Below, in pieces: positions 9,552 through 19,148 of a stretch of 64,000 nt of DNA. Both the position numbers and the translations under genes were made by a program. Under the pieces are notes generated by a model. It searched no databases and was not told where the DNA came from. It saw only the letters and a list, made by a program, of their open reading frames with translations. The DNA lies in assembly GCF_008728195.1 (NCBI RefSeq), contig NZ_CP031598.1, forward strand, positions 5,022,001-5,086,000, given 5' to 3'. The DNA is from Roseovarius indicus. GTDB taxonomy: Bacteria > Pseudomonadota > Alphaproteobacteria > Rhodobacterales > Rhodobacteraceae. Within the stretch, counting starts at the first letter, position 1; each line of letters starts with the position of its first letter.

Positions 9552-9658
9552 GCCACCCCTTCCGCTCCATCCCGAAAGCACGAGGCGTGATGCCGCGCCC
9601 GAGCCTTTCCGGGCGCCCGCGCCTTGCGGGATGGCCGATGATGGGGCTAATTGGACAT

Positions 9659-10573
9659 ATGCACATCTACCTTCCCATAGCCGGCGTTGCGGTCAACATC
9701 TTCCTGCTACTGGGCCTCGGCGGGCTGATCGGGGTGCTGTCGGGCATGTTCGGCGTCGGTGGCGGCTTTCTTCTGACTCCGCTTCTGTTCTTCATCGGCA
9801 TTCCGCCGACCGTGGCCGTCGCCACCGGCGCAGCGCAGATCGTCGCCGCCTCGTTCTCGGGCGTGCTGGCGCATCTCAGGCGCAAGACGGTCGACCTCCA
9901 GATGGGAACGATCCTGCTCGTCGGCGGGCTTTTCGGCGCGGCGCTGGGTGTGCTGCTCTTCAACTATCTCAAGGCGGTGGGCCAGGTCGACCTGCTGGTC
10001 CGGCTCTGCTACGTCGTGTTCCTCGGCATCATCGGCGTCCTGATGTTCTTCGAAAGCCTGCGGGCCCTGCGTCGCTCGAAGTCGGGGGCCAGGGCGGTTC
10101 GAAAGAAGCACACATGGGTGCAGAAGCTGCCGTTCAAGATGCGTTTCCGCACCTCGGGGCTTTACATCAGCGCCATCCCGCCGCTGCTGGTCGGCGTCAG
10201 CGTCGGCGTGCTGGCCGCGGTTATGGGCGTGGGCGGCGGGTTCATCATGGTCCCGGCGATGATCTACATCCTCGGGATGCCCACCAAGGTCGTCGTCGGC
10301 ACCTCGCTCTTCCAGATCATCTTCGTCACCGCCTTCACCACCATGCTCCACGCCACCACGAACCAGACGGTCGACGTGGTGCTGGCGGTCATGCTGCTTC
10401 TGGGCGGGGTGATCGGGGCACAGGTCGGCACGATGATCGGCACCCGGATGAAGGCCGAACAGCTTCGGGTGCTGCTGGCACTGCTGGTGGTGGGCGTCTG
10501 TTTCAAACTGGCGCTCGACCTGCTGCTGGTCCCGACCGACCTTTACAACCTCACCCCCGTCAAAAACATGTAG
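9659..10573 (+). CDS. TauE/SafE-family sulfite exporter (paralogue 1)
   Basis: A 304-residue membrane protein with eight or so hydrophobic segments and two internal repeats marked by GMFGVGGGFLLTPLL near the N-terminus and MGVGGGFIMVPAMIYILGMPTKVVVGTSLFQ in the second half. TauE/SafE proteins export sulfite, sulfoacetate or related organosulfur anions. The start at 9659 begins the MHIYLPIAGVAVN segment that matches the start of the paralogue; ATGs at 9638/9641 are possible. The adjacent gene (10712) is a close paralogue, so this is a tandem duplication. Confidence 0.88.
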   Translation: MHIYLPIAGVAVNIFLLLGLGGLIGVLSGMFGVGGGFLLTPLLFFIGIPPTVAVATGAAQIVAASFSGVLAHLRRKTVDLQMGTILLVGGLFGAALGVLLFNYLKAVGQVDLLVRLCYVVFLGIIGVLMFFESLRALRRSKSGARAVRKKHTWVQKLPFKMRFRTSGLYISAIPPLLVGVSVGVLAAVMGVGGGFIMVPAMIYILGMPTKVVVGTSLFQIIFVTAFTTMLHATTNQTVDVVLAVMLLLGGVIGAQVGTMIGTRMKAEQLRVLLALLVVGVCFKLALDLLLVPTDLYNLTPVKNM

Positions 10574-10641
10574 GCCAAGACCCCGGCCCGCCGGTTTCCG
10601 CTTGCAATATCACGCGCCTGTAAATCCAATTCACAACATGT

Positions 10642-10655
10642 GATCTGGCCAGATC
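10642..10655. promoter_or_regulatory. 14-bp perfect palindrome upstream of the second TauE gene
   Basis: GATCTGGCCAGATC is a perfect 14-base palindrome 57 bases before the start codon at 10712, next to a second partial dyad (TCACAACATGTGA, 10631-10643). Its size and position suit a dimeric repressor such as a GntR-family protein, but no regulator gene lies next to it. Function is inferred. Confidence 0.4.
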
Positions 10656-10711
10656 CGCTTGTGGCAGCGTGCCGCCTTGCATTGAACACGGACATGGGGA
10701 TAAGGGGCTTC

Positions 10712-11629
10712 ATGCTGATATACCTTCCGATCGCCGAGGTATCCGTCAACGCCTTCCTTCTCCTGGGGCTGGGCGGGCTGGTCGGTGTCCTGTCGGGCAT
10801 GTTCGGAGTGGGCGGCGGCTTCCTGATGACCCCGCTTCTTTTCTTCATCGGCATCCCCCCCGCCGTCGCCGTGGCAACCGAGGCGAACCAGATCGTCGCC
10901 TCCTCCTTCTCCGGCGTGCTGGCGCATCTGCGGCGCAAGACGGTCGACCTGCGGATGGGCACGGTGCTGCTGATCGGTGGCCTGATCGGCGCGGCGCTTG
11001 GCGTCGTGATCTTCAACTACCTGCGGTCGCTCGGCCAGGTCGACCTGCTGGTCCGGCTCTGCTACGTCGTCTTCCTTGGCGTGATCGGGGCGATGATGTT
11101 CGTCGAAAGCCTGCGCGCGATCCGCAAGTCGCGGCGCAGCGGCGGCGCACCGACACGCCGGAAACACACCTGGGTGCAGGGCCTTCCACTGAAGATGCGC
11201 TTCCGCACGTCGGGCCTCTACATCAGTGTCATCCCGCCCGTGATCGTCGGTGTGCTCGTCGGCATTCTTGCAGCCATCATGGGCGTGGGCGGCGGGTTCA
11301 TCATGGTCCCGGCTATGATCTATATCCTCGGCATGCCCACCAAGGTCGTCGTCGGCACCTCGCTCTTCCAGATCATCTTCGTCACCGCCTTCACCACCAT
11401 GCTGCACGCGACGACCAACTTCACCGTCGACGTCGCCCTGGCGGTGCTGCTTCTGGTGGGCGGCGTGATCGGGGCCCAGATCGGCACCAGCATCGGCACC
11501 AGGATGAAGGCCGAACAGCTGCGCATCCTGCTGGCGCTGATGGTTCTGGCCGTCTGCTTCAAGCTGGCGCTTGACCTGCTGCTTCAGCCGACCGAACTTT
11601 ACTCCATCGGTTCGGCAGGGGGGCACTGA
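10712..11629 (+). CDS. TauE/SafE-family sulfite exporter (paralogue 2)
   Basis: A 305-residue protein nearly colinear with the preceding gene and very similar to it, especially over the second Gly-rich repeat and the C-terminal LRxLLALxVLxVCFKLALDLLL helix. Eight or so membrane segments are predicted. The ATG at 10712 has AAGGGG 7 bases upstream. It is separated from paralogue 1 by 138 bases containing a palindromic operator candidate, so it may be expressed independently. The TIGR02186 partner starts 4 bases after its stop codon. Confidence 0.88.
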   Translation: MLIYLPIAEVSVNAFLLLGLGGLVGVLSGMFGVGGGFLMTPLLFFIGIPPAVAVATEANQIVASSFSGVLAHLRRKTVDLRMGTVLLIGGLIGAALGVVIFNYLRSLGQVDLLVRLCYVVFLGVIGAMMFVESLRAIRKSRRSGGAPTRRKHTWVQGLPLKMRFRTSGLYISVIPPVIVGVLVGILAAIMGVGGGFIMVPAMIYILGMPTKVVVGTSLFQIIFVTAFTTMLHATTNFTVDVALAVLLLVGGVIGAQIGTSIGTRMKAEQLRILLALMVLAVCFKLALDLLLQPTELYSIGSAGGH

Positions 11630-11633
11630 GACA

Positions 11634-12392
11634 ATGGTGCGACTGCTCTTCATTCTTTTGCTCATCGCCCTGCCCGCCCGGGCAGAGGAGGTCGTGCTTG
11701 GCCTCAGCCAGGATGAAGTGGCGATCACCGCCAATTTCGACGGCTCGCAGATCCTTGTCTTCGGGGCCGTGAAACGCGAGGAACCCATTCCGGATGGCCC
11801 CCCGCTTCAGGTGGTCGTCGCGGTCTCGGGGCCGTCGAAACCCGTGCTGGTGCGCCGCAAGGAACGCCGGTTTGGCATCTGGGTGAACACCGACAGCGTC
11901 CTGGTGGACAGCGCCCCAAGCTTCTATGCCGTCGCCGCAAGCGGCCCGTTCGACGAGGTGCTCACCGATGTCGAGGATCTTCGGCACCGCGTGTCGATCG
12001 AACGGGCGATCCGCTCGGTCGGGGCGGCGATGCATATCCGCGGCGCCCAGAACTTTGCCGACGCCGTCGTGCGCATCCGCGAACGCTCTGGCCTATACAA
12101 GATCGTCGAGGATTCCGTCGCCGTCGACCAGCAGACACTGTTCCGCACCGCCATCGACATGCCGGCGAACCTGACCGAGGGCGAGTATTCCACCCGCATC
12201 TTCCTGACCCGCGAAGGCCGTGTCGTATCGGTCTATGAAACCACCATCGACGTGCGCAAGGTCGGGCTGGAACGCTGGCTCTACAACCTGTCGCGGAACC
12301 AGCCGCTGATCTACGGCCTGATGTCGCTGGCCATTGCCATCGCCGCCGGCTGGGGCGCCTCGGCCGCCTTCCGGATGTTGCGACAGGGCTAA
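11634..12392 (+). CDS. TIGR02186 family membrane-anchored protein
   Basis: A 252-residue protein with an N-terminal signal sequence (about 1-17, ending PARAEEVV), a long periplasmic beta-rich domain that begins with LGLSQDEVAITANFDGSQILVFGAVKRE, and one C-terminal membrane helix (about 221-243). This is the pattern of TIGR02186, a family of unknown function encoded beside TauE/SafE genes in alphaproteobacteria. Close coupling to paralogue 2 suggests it is a periplasmic accessory of the exporter. Confidence 0.82.
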   Translation: MVRLLFILLLIALPARAEEVVLGLSQDEVAITANFDGSQILVFGAVKREEPIPDGPPLQVVVAVSGPSKPVLVRRKERRFGIWVNTDSVLVDSAPSFYAVAASGPFDEVLTDVEDLRHRVSIERAIRSVGAAMHIRGAQNFADAVVRIRERSGLYKIVEDSVAVDQQTLFRTAIDMPANLTEGEYSTRIFLTREGRVVSVYETTIDVRKVGLERWLYNLSRNQPLIYGLMSLAIAIAAGWGASAAFRMLRQG

Positions 12393-12475
12393 ATTCCGGC
12401 CCGGGCTGGAACACTCCCCCATGCCTCGCGTTTTTCCCGGATGACGCCTTACCCCAACCATGCTACCTGACGAAC

Positions 12476-14743
12476 ATGAGCCAGATGCCCTCGAAGGACG
12501 AAATCCTCAAGTGGATTTCCGATAACCCGACCCTCACCTCGAAACGCGATATCGCCAAGGCCTTCGGGATCAAGGGCGCCGCGCGGATCGACCTGAAACG
12601 CGTGCTCAGGGAACTCGAGGATGAAGGCCACCTCGAGAAGCGCAAGAAGACGTATCGCGACCCCGACAAGCTGCCGCCGGTAAGCGTTCTGCAGGTATCG
12701 GGCCAGACCAGCGATGGCGAGCTTCTGGCCAAGCCGCTCGAATGGCATGGCGAGGGGGTCGAACCGGTCGTCATGCTGATCCCGCGCGCCTCCGATCCGG
12801 CGCTTGGCGAAGGGGATCGCATCCTTGCCCGCCTGCAGGAGGTGAAGGGCGAGGATCACCATTACGACGCCCGCCTGATCCGCCGCATCGGAACCAACCC
12901 GCGCAAGATCCTCGGCGTGTTCCGCAAGGGCGCCGAGGGCGGGCGGATCGTGCCCATCGACAAGGGCGACGGCAAGGAATGGACAGTGGCGGCCGATGCG
13001 GCTGGCGGCGCCAAGGATGGCGAACTGGTCGAGGCCGAACAGGCCGGCCCCAAGGGCCGCATGGGCCTGCCCAAGGCCCGCATCGTCGAACGGCTGGGCG
13101 ACCCCTCGGCGCCCAAGGCCGTGTCGCTCATCGCCATCCACCAGCACGGCATCCCCGACGATTTCCCCGACGAGGTGATCACCGAGGCCGACAGCATGAA
13201 GCCCGCCGGCCTGTCGGGCCGCGAAGACCTGCGCGACATGCCGCTTGTCACCATCGACCCCTCGGATGCGCGCGACCATGACGATGCCGTCTGGGCCCAT
13301 GCCGACGACGACCCCAAGAACGAGGGCGGGCATGTTCTGTGGGTGGCGATTGCCGACGTCGCCCATTACGTGACCTCCGGCTCGGCACTGGATGCCGAGG
13401 CGCGCAAGCGTGGCAATTCCAGCTACTTCCCTGATCGCGTCGTTCCCATGCTGCCTGACCGTCTGTCAGGCGACCTGTGCAGCTTGCACGAGGGCGTGCC
13501 GCGCGCCTGTATCGCCGTCCGCATGCAGATCGACGCGCATGGCCAGAAGGTCGGCCACCGCTTCGTGCGCGGGCTGATGCGCTCCGCCGCCTCGCTGAGC
13601 TACGAGGAGGTGCAGCAGGCCATGGACGGGGAGCCGAACGACAAGTGCGGCCCGCTGATGGACGAGGTGATCAAGCCCCTCTACGCCGCCCATGCCGCCC
13701 TGCAAACCGCCCGCAACACCCGCCAGCCGCTCGACCTCGACCTGCCCGAGCGCAAGGTGGTGCTCAGCGACGAGGGCAAGGTGCTGTCGGTCAATTTCGC
13801 CGACCGGCTGGATGCCCACAAGCTGATCGAGGAATTCATGGTGCTGGCCAACGTGGCCGCCGCCGAAACCCTGATCGCCAAGAAATCCCCGCTCCTCTTC
13901 CGCGTCCACGAGGAACCACCGCCCGAGAAGCTCGACACCCTGCGCGAGGTGGCCGAGGCCGCCGGGCTGGTGCTGGCAAAAGGGCAGGTGCTGCGCACGT
14001 CGCACCTGAACCAGCTGCTGCACGCCGCCGAGGGCACCGATCATTCCGACGTCATCAACATGTCGACCCTGCGGGCGATGACGCAGGCCTATTACAACCC
14101 GTCGAATTTCGGGCACTTCGGGTTGTCGCTTCAGGCCTATGCGCATTTCACCTCGCCGATCCGGCGCTATGCCGACCTCGTCGTGCACCGGGCACTCATC
14201 TCGGCCCATGGCTGGGGCGATGACGGGCTGAGCCGCGCCGACGAGGAACAGCTGCAAAGTACCGCCGAGCATATCAGCGAGACCGAGCGCCGCTCGATGA
14301 CCGCCGAGCGGGACACGAACGACCGCTACCTCGCCGCCTACCTCTCGGAACGCGTGGGCGAGGAATTCACCGGCCGGGTCAGCGGCGTGGCCCGGTTCGG
14401 CGCCTTCGTCCGACTGGACGAAACCGGCGCTGACGGCCTGATCCCGGTGCGCGCGCTTGGGCGGGAATTCTTCCACTTCGACCGCGACGCCGGCACGCTG
14501 ATGGGCGCCGATACGGGGCTCACCATCGGCCTTGGCCAGCGCGTCACCGTGCGCCTGTCCGAGGCCGCACCGGTGACGGGCGGCATCGCGCTCGACCTGA
14601 TCAGCATCGACGGCAAGGCCGTTCAGCAGGGCCAGTCCGCCAAGCGTGGCAAATCGCGGGGCAAGCCGGTCAAACGCAAGCCCGCACGCGCGGCGAAGAA
14701 GGACGCCAAGGTCAAACGCAAGGTCAAGCGCAGCCGCCGCTAG
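12476..14743 (+). CDS. rnr: Ribonuclease R
   Basis: A 755-residue RNase II/R family 3'-5' exoribonuclease. In order: N-terminal winged-helix RNase R domain (about 10-65), cold-shock-type domains, the RNB catalytic domain (about 250-590) with the metal-binding cluster [15 protein letters not shown] near residue 260, an S1 domain (about 630-710, [17 protein letters not shown]), and a Lys/Arg-rich tail typical of RNase R. It degrades structured RNA and takes part in rRNA quality control. The stop overlaps the end of the convergent antiporter gene by 4 bases. Confidence 0.95.
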   Translation: MSQMPSKDEILKWISDNPTLTSKRDIAKAFGIKGAARIDLKRVLRELEDEGHLEKRKKTYRDPDKLPPVSVLQVSGQTSDGELLAKPLEWHGEGVEPVVMLIPRASDPALGEGDRILARLQEVKGEDHHYDARLIRRIGTNPRKILGVFRKGAEGGRIVPIDKGDGKEWTVAADAAGGAKDGELVEAEQAGPKGRMGLPKARIVERLGDPSAPKAVSLIAIHQHGIPDDFPDEVITEADSMKPAGLSGREDLRDMPLVTIDPSDARDHDDAVWAHADDDPKNEGGHVLWVAIADVAHYVTSGSALDAEARKRGNSSYFPDRVVPMLPDRLSGDLCSLHEGVPRACIAVRMQIDAHGQKVGHRFVRGLMRSAASLSYEEVQQAMDGEPNDKCGPLMDEVIKPLYAAHAALQTARNTRQPLDLDLPERKVVLSDEGKVLSVNFADRLDAHKLIEEFMVLANVAAAETLIAKKSPLLFRVHEEPPPEKLDTLREVAEAAGLVLAKGQVLRTSHLNQLLHAAEGTDHSDVINMSTLRAMTQAYYNPSNFGHFGLSLQAYAHFTSPIRRYADLVVHRALISAHGWGDDGLSRADEEQLQSTAEHISETERRSMTAERDTNDRYLAAYLSERVGEEFTGRVSGVARFGAFVRLDETGADGLIPVRALGREFFHFDRDAGTLMGADTGLTIGLGQRVTVRLSEAAPVTGGIALDLISIDGKAVQQGQSAKRGKSRGKPVKRKPARAAKKDAKVKRKVKRSRR

Positions 14744-15693
14744 ACGGTCGCGATCAGCCAGCCGATATAGGCCACGTAGGCCGTGACCAGCGCGGCGCCT
14801 TCGCGCCGGCCAACGCGCCATCCGGTGCGCGCGAAGATCAGGAACACCACCGTCGCGGCCAGCATCACCCAGATGTCGAACCCGGCGATGCTGGCCGGCA
14901 CGGCAAGCTGCGACACCACGGCGGTGATCCCCAGGATACCGAGAATATTGAAGATATTGCTGCCGACCACGTTGCCGAAGGCCACGTCGCCCTGCCCCTT
15001 GCGCGCCGCGATGACCGAGGTGACGAGTTCCGGCATCGAGGTGCCGATGGCGACGATGGTCAGGCCGATCACCTCTTCCGGCATGCCGAACCGCCCGGCC
15101 AGCGAAATCGCACCATCCACAAGGAACCGCGCCCCCAGCAGCGTGGCCGCCAGACCGCCCAGAAGGATCAGCGCCGCGCGCCATGTTGCGCCCCGGGGCA
15201 GCGGCAACACCTCGGCCTCGTGCTCGTACATCTCCGCGGCGGCGGTGTGGCGCCGGCGTTCGATGAAGACGGTCGCCAGAAGGTAGCCCGCCAACGCAAC
15301 GACAAAGGCCCCGCCGACCATTCGCCCGACACCCCCGGCCAGTATAGCGCCGGCACAGGCCAGCGTCGCAAGCGCCAGAACCGTGCCGTCACGCCGCAGC
15401 ACCTCGGGCGCCACGCTGATCGGCGCGATCAGCGCGCCGATGCCGAGAATGAGAAGGATGTTGCCGCTGTTGCTGCCGACGATATTGCCGATGGCGATAC
15501 CGGGCGAACCGGCAAACGCCGCCTGCAGGCTGGTCACAAGCTCCGGCGCAGATGTCCCGAACCCCACGATGGTCAGCCCGATCAGCAGGGGCGAGACACC
15601 AAAGGCCCGCGCCAGCGCCACCGCGCCGCGCACCAGCATGTCGCCACCCACCAGCAGGCCGGCCAGTCCGGCCAGAACAAGGACGATGTCCAT
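14740..15693 (-). CDS. Calcium/sodium antiporter (CaxA/YrbG family)
   Basis: A 317-residue inner membrane protein with ten or so hydrophobic segments and the two inverted alpha-repeats that define cation/Ca2+ exchangers: [12 protein letters not shown] in the first half and [13 protein letters not shown] in the second, each followed by the [20 protein letters not shown] motif. These repeats form the ion-binding core. The ATG at 15693 precedes the first helix immediately. It is convergent with rnr and alone on its strand. Confidence 0.92.
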   Translation of the reverse strand: MDIVLVLAGLAGLLVGGDMLVRGAVALARAFGVSPLLIGLTIVGFGTSAPELVTSLQAAFAGSPGIAIGNIVGSNSGNILLILGIGALIAPISVAPEVLRRDGTVLALATLACAGAILAGGVGRMVGGAFVVALAGYLLATVFIERRRHTAAAEMYEHEAEVLPLPRGATWRAALILLGGLAATLLGARFLVDGAISLAGRFGMPEEVIGLTIVAIGTSMPELVTSVIAARKGQGDVAFGNVVGSNIFNILGILGITAVVSQLAVPASIAGFDIWVMLAATVVFLIFARTGWRVGRREGAALVTAYVAYIGWLIATV

Positions 15694-15815
15694 TCCCGCG
15701 CTCCCTTGCGTCTTTGCGCCCGGGGTCTTGGGCGTTCCCGTGATCGCAGATGCGCCCGCCGAAGGCGGCTTTCAAGGGAGAGGGCCCCCGATATTTTGAC
15801 GACCGTTGCCAGCAA

Positions 15816-16214
15816 TCAGAGATGATAGGTCAACGCATGCCGCACCAGGTGCGAGAGCCGCTCCGGCTCGACCTGGCCGGGCGTGTCGAACAGCACCGCG
15901 CGATTGCCGTCAAGCCGGTCCCAGGCCGGAAAGGCCTGCGCGTAGTCGGAAATGATGCTGGTCTGGCAATGGGCAAAAAGCGCGAACTGCGCACCCTTAT
16001 GCAGGCCGACCCGCAAGGTCGATCCGGTCCGCGGGCGCCGGGGAAGGTACGCGGGCTGGCCCCACTTGAGCGTCTCGTCAAGCGGGCCGACCTCTGGCAA
16101 CCGGCCCGCCACCTCGAGGATCAGCCCGCGCAACGCCAAAACACCCTCGCGTGCCTGCGGCGGATAGCCGTCGATGACCGCCCGCACCGGACCCGGGATG
16201 CCATCCAGGGTCAT
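15816..16214 (-). CDS. DUF1801 domain protein
   Basis: A 132-residue protein with the DUF1801 pattern: VRAVIDGYPPQAREGVLALRGLI, an LKWGQPAYL segment, and a C-terminal helix with RLSHLVRHALTYH. The family has an alpha-beta fold, is cytoplasmic and of unclear function. Its ATG overlaps the GST stop by 4 bases, so both are one transcription unit reading away from the WYL regulator at 16997. Confidence 0.82.
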   Translation of the reverse strand: MTLDGIPGPVRAVIDGYPPQAREGVLALRGLILEVAGRLPEVGPLDETLKWGQPAYLPRRPRTGSTLRVGLHKGAQFALFAHCQTSIISDYAQAFPAWDRLDGNRAVLFDTPGQVEPERLSHLVRHALTYHL

Positions 16215-16909
16215 GACGGGTAGAGCGTGGCAGAGGCGCGGTCGAGATAGGCCCCGATCCGCTCGTCGTCACGCACCAGCGCCCGCAATTCGGTGGCGCA
16301 AGGCAAGGTGCGGATCATGTCGAGTACCGGCACGATGGCCGCGTCGGCGGCACTGGGCGCCGGGCCGAACAGGTAGTCGGTATTGCCAAGCGTCTCGCGA
16401 ATGGCTTCCAGGTCACGCGCCATGCGATCCAGCCGGTCGGCCTCGGAAAACTGGCCGGTGCCCTGCATGTCGAGCATCCGGCGGATGCGTTTGCGCGCAG
16501 TCCCGGCGATGGTGCCGCGCAGCGGCACGGGCAACGCGCCGAAAAACTGGTCGCGCGTCACCTTCCAGCACTCATCGCGCACCCAGCGGTCATGCACGAG
16601 CCCATAGCGCAGCCCCTCCTCGACCATGCGCACCAACGCATGGCTATGCGCCTTCTCTCCCTCCGAAAGCGCATCGTCGAACCCCGCGCCGCGGCCTTCC
16701 AGCCAGACCTGGATCCGGCCACTGTCGGGGATCAGTGCCTCGGCCGTCTTCAGCACCGGCAGGCGGCCATAGGGCATCTTCGACGGGTCGGTCGTGAAAC
16801 TCGGCTCCCAGTCCTGCCCCGACATGCCGAGCAGGCACATCGCCTTCAGGCAAAACGGGCTGAAGCTGGCGTGCCGGTCGTCACCGGGGAAGGAAAGCAG
16901 GGTCAGCAT
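16211..16909 (-). CDS. Glutathione S-transferase family protein
   Basis: A 232-residue GST-like protein: an N-terminal thioredoxin-like domain (MLTLLSFPGDDRHASFSPFCLKAMCLL, with YGRLPVL giving the cis-Pro) and an alpha-helical C-terminal domain ending with DYLFGPAPSAADAAIVPVLDMI, the N-capping/hydrophobic staple region. The ATG at 16909 starts the first beta strand; an upstream ATG would enter the divergent promoter region. Substrate unknown. Co-transcribed with DUF1801 and divergent from a WYL regulator that may control it. Confidence 0.85.
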   Translation of the reverse strand: MLTLLSFPGDDRHASFSPFCLKAMCLLGMSGQDWEPSFTTDPSKMPYGRLPVLKTAEALIPDSGRIQVWLEGRGAGFDDALSEGEKAHSHALVRMVEEGLRYGLVHDRWVRDECWKVTRDQFFGALPVPLRGTIAGTARKRIRRMLDMQGTGQFSEADRLDRMARDLEAIRETLGNTDYLFGPAPSAADAAIVPVLDMIRTLPCATELRALVRDDERIGAYLDRASATLYPS

Positions 16910-16958
16910 GGGCGTACTCTGGATACGACAGGGTTGTCTGGACGGTAGCAAGACTTCG

Positions 16959-16973
16959 TGACACTATTTGTCA
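16959..16973. promoter_or_regulatory. Candidate operator between the GST and WYL-regulator genes
   Basis: TGACA-N5-TGTCA is an inverted repeat in the 87-base divergent spacer, 23 bases before the regulator start codon at 16997. A second dyad (CACTAT ... ATAGTG, 16962-16991) overlaps it. Position suggests autoregulation and control of the GST operon by the neighbouring WYL protein; this is inference. Confidence 0.35.
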
Positions 16974-16996
16974 GGAGCACCGGCGATAGTGACCCA

Positions 16997-17701
16997 ATGA
17001 GCCGAACCGACAGATTGTTCCAGTTGATGCAAGCGCTGCGAAGCGTCCCGCCCCCCGCAACGGCGGCGCAGCTTGCCGCCATGCTGGCCGTCACCCCGCG
17101 CACGATCTATCGCGACATCGACACCCTGCGCGGGCTGGGTGCCGTCATCGATGGCGCCTCGGGCTTCGGCTACACGCTGATCGAGGACGCCGCCCTCCCC
17201 CCGCTCAGCTTCGATACCGACGAGCTCGAGGCACTGGTGCTGGGCCTGCGCGAGGTCGACCAGGTGGGCGACCCGGTGCTGGCCGCCGCCGCACGTTCGG
17301 CGCTGGCCAAGCTGGGCGCGCGCCTGCCCGCCAGCCAGGCACATCGGCTGAAACACGCCGTGCTGACCGCGCAGCGCTTCACCCCCCTGCCCGAGCCCGG
17401 CATCGATGTCAGCTTGCTAAGGCAGGCTACGTGGGACGAACGGACCATCCGCTTCGACTATACCGACGCGGAAGGACGCGAGACAAAGCGCGAGGTCGAC
17501 CCGCTTTCGGTCATCTACATGCAGGCCTCGCACTGCCTGCTGGCATGGTGTCACCTGAGGAACGATTTCCGCGCCTTCCGGCTCGACCGGATGCGCGAGC
17601 TGGCGCTGACCGGCGCCTCGTTCCGCCCAAGACGCGTGCCGATGCTCCGCGCTTATCTCGCCGAGATCAGCCGACCCGATCAGGACCGGGCGGCAAGTTA
17701 G
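16997..17701 (+). CDS. WYL-domain transcriptional regulator, YafY family
   Basis: A 234-residue regulator. An N-terminal helix-turn-helix (about 1-60, with TAAQLAAMLAVTPRTIYRDIDTLRGLG as recognition region) is followed by a WYL domain (about 130-215) recognisable by TIRFDYTDAEGRETKREVDPLSVIYMQASHCLLAWCHLRNDFRAFRLDRM. WYL domains sense small ligands or nucleic acids. The ATG at 16997 gives the standard MSRTDRLF family start. Divergent from the GST/DUF1801 pair. Confidence 0.88.
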   Translation: MSRTDRLFQLMQALRSVPPPATAAQLAAMLAVTPRTIYRDIDTLRGLGAVIDGASGFGYTLIEDAALPPLSFDTDELEALVLGLREVDQVGDPVLAAAARSALAKLGARLPASQAHRLKHAVLTAQRFTPLPEPGIDVSLLRQATWDERTIRFDYTDAEGRETKREVDPLSVIYMQASHCLLAWCHLRNDFRAFRLDRMRELALTGASFRPRRVPMLRAYLAEISRPDQDRAAS

Positions 17702-17792
17702 GGCAGTCAACCGCACCGCCCGACACTGCGCACTTTCGGAAATCACCGCTTGGCGTTATCATATGGCAAAACACCCGGAACAGGGGTCAGGC

Positions 17793-19139
17793 ATGAGCAG
17801 CGGATTGATATCGACGTGTATGGCAGCGGTGACGCTAGCCGGGACGGCCCTCGCGTCACCGGTGGACACCTCCTTGCGGCCCAAGGCGAGGCCGGACGGC
17901 AGCGCAGGGGTCGTAGCGGTGGAGGACACTCAGGCCACGGTCTATGCCGGACTGGCGCGAAGCCTCCGCCCGATGGCCCGCCCCGGCAACCTCCGAACGG
18001 AAGATGTGGCGCAGGTCACCACCGCCAATCCCGCCTTCGACCGCTGGGTGCGGGGGTTCCGCGGCCGGGCGCTGGCACAGGGCATCAGCGCGCGCACCTT
18101 CGATGCCGCCTTCCGCAATGCCGGCTTCACGCCCGACGTGATCGCCAAGGACCGCAACCAGACCGAGTTCAAGAGCGAGATCTGGGACTATCTCGACAAC
18201 GCCGCCGCCCCGCCGAAGGTCGACGAGGGCCGTCAGGCGCTCCGCCAGCACAATCGCACGCTTCGGCAGATCGAACAGCGCTACGGCGTCGAGAAAGAGG
18301 TCGTCGCGGCGGTCTGGGGCCTGGAAAGCCGCTATGGCACCCGGATGGGCACGTATCCCATGATCGACGCGCTGGCGACGCTGGCCTTTGACGGGCGGCG
18401 CGGCAGCTTCTTCGAGAAACAGCTCGTCACGGCGCTCAAGATCGTACAGTCGGGCGACGTGACCCTGCGCGATTTCAAGGGCTCATGGGCCGGGGCCATG
18501 GGGCACACGCAGTTCATTCCCACGTCCTACATGGCCTACGCCGTCGATTTCGACGGCAACGGCAAGCGAGATGTCTGGTCGCGCGATCCGGGCGATGCGC
18601 TGGCCTCGACGGCCGCCTACCTGCGCCGCTTCGGGTGGATCAGCGGTCAGCCCTGGGGCGTCGAGGTGCGCGTTCCCGGCAGCCTTGGCAGCACCGGCGG
18701 CCAGCGGATGCCCTCGCAATGGGCGCAGCTTGGCGTCGTCGGCATGGATGGCCGGCCGGTCCGCGACCATGGCAGCGCGTCGCTCCTGATGCCGGCGGGG
18801 CGCAACGGCGCCGCGTTCCTCGTCTTCAAGAACTTCTCGGTCATCAAGCGGTACAACAACTCGGATGCCTACGCTCTCGGCGTCGGCCATCTCTCCGATC
18901 GCCTGAAAGGCGGGCCGCCGATCCAGGGCTCCTGGCCCCGCGGGTACCAGGCCCTGTCGTTCAACGAGAAGAAAGAGCTTCAGCGGCAGCTCAAGAACCG
19001 CGGGCTGGGCATTGAGAAGATCGACGGGCTGATCGGCCCGAACACGCGCTCTGCCATCGTCGCCTTCCAGCGGTCTGCCGGGATGAAGGCCGACGGCAAC
19101 CCGTCCCAGGAGGTGCTCCGGCGTCTGAAGGGCAGCTAG
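17793..19139 (+). CDS. Lytic murein transglycosylase, MltB-like, with peptidoglycan-binding domain
   Basis: A 448-residue exported enzyme. A signal peptide (about 1-21, ending TALA) precedes an SLT_2/MltB catalytic domain (about 85-370) with the catalytic Glu in AAVWGLESRYGT and the GAMGHTQFIPTSY segment. The C-terminus is a peptidoglycan-binding type 1 domain (about 385-445). It cleaves the glycan strand with formation of 1,6-anhydro-MurNAc. The ATG at 17793 begins the signal peptide and has AGGGG upstream; an ATG 30 bases earlier adds a polar leader. Not a lipoprotein, unlike E. coli MltB. Confidence 0.92.
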   Translation: MSSGLISTCMAAVTLAGTALASPVDTSLRPKARPDGSAGVVAVEDTQATVYAGLARSLRPMARPGNLRTEDVAQVTTANPAFDRWVRGFRGRALAQGISARTFDAAFRNAGFTPDVIAKDRNQTEFKSEIWDYLDNAAAPPKVDEGRQALRQHNRTLRQIEQRYGVEKEVVAAVWGLESRYGTRMGTYPMIDALATLAFDGRRGSFFEKQLVTALKIVQSGDVTLRDFKGSWAGAMGHTQFIPTSYMAYAVDFDGNGKRDVWSRDPGDALASTAAYLRRFGWISGQPWGVEVRVPGSLGSTGGQRMPSQWAQLGVVGMDGRPVRDHGSASLLMPAGRNGAAFLVFKNFSVIKRYNNSDAYALGVGHLSDRLKGGPPIQGSWPRGYQALSFNEKKELQRQLKNRGLGIEKIDGLIGPNTRSAIVAFQRSAGMKADGNPSQEVLRRLKGS

Positions 19140-19148
19140 GCCGCCCCC

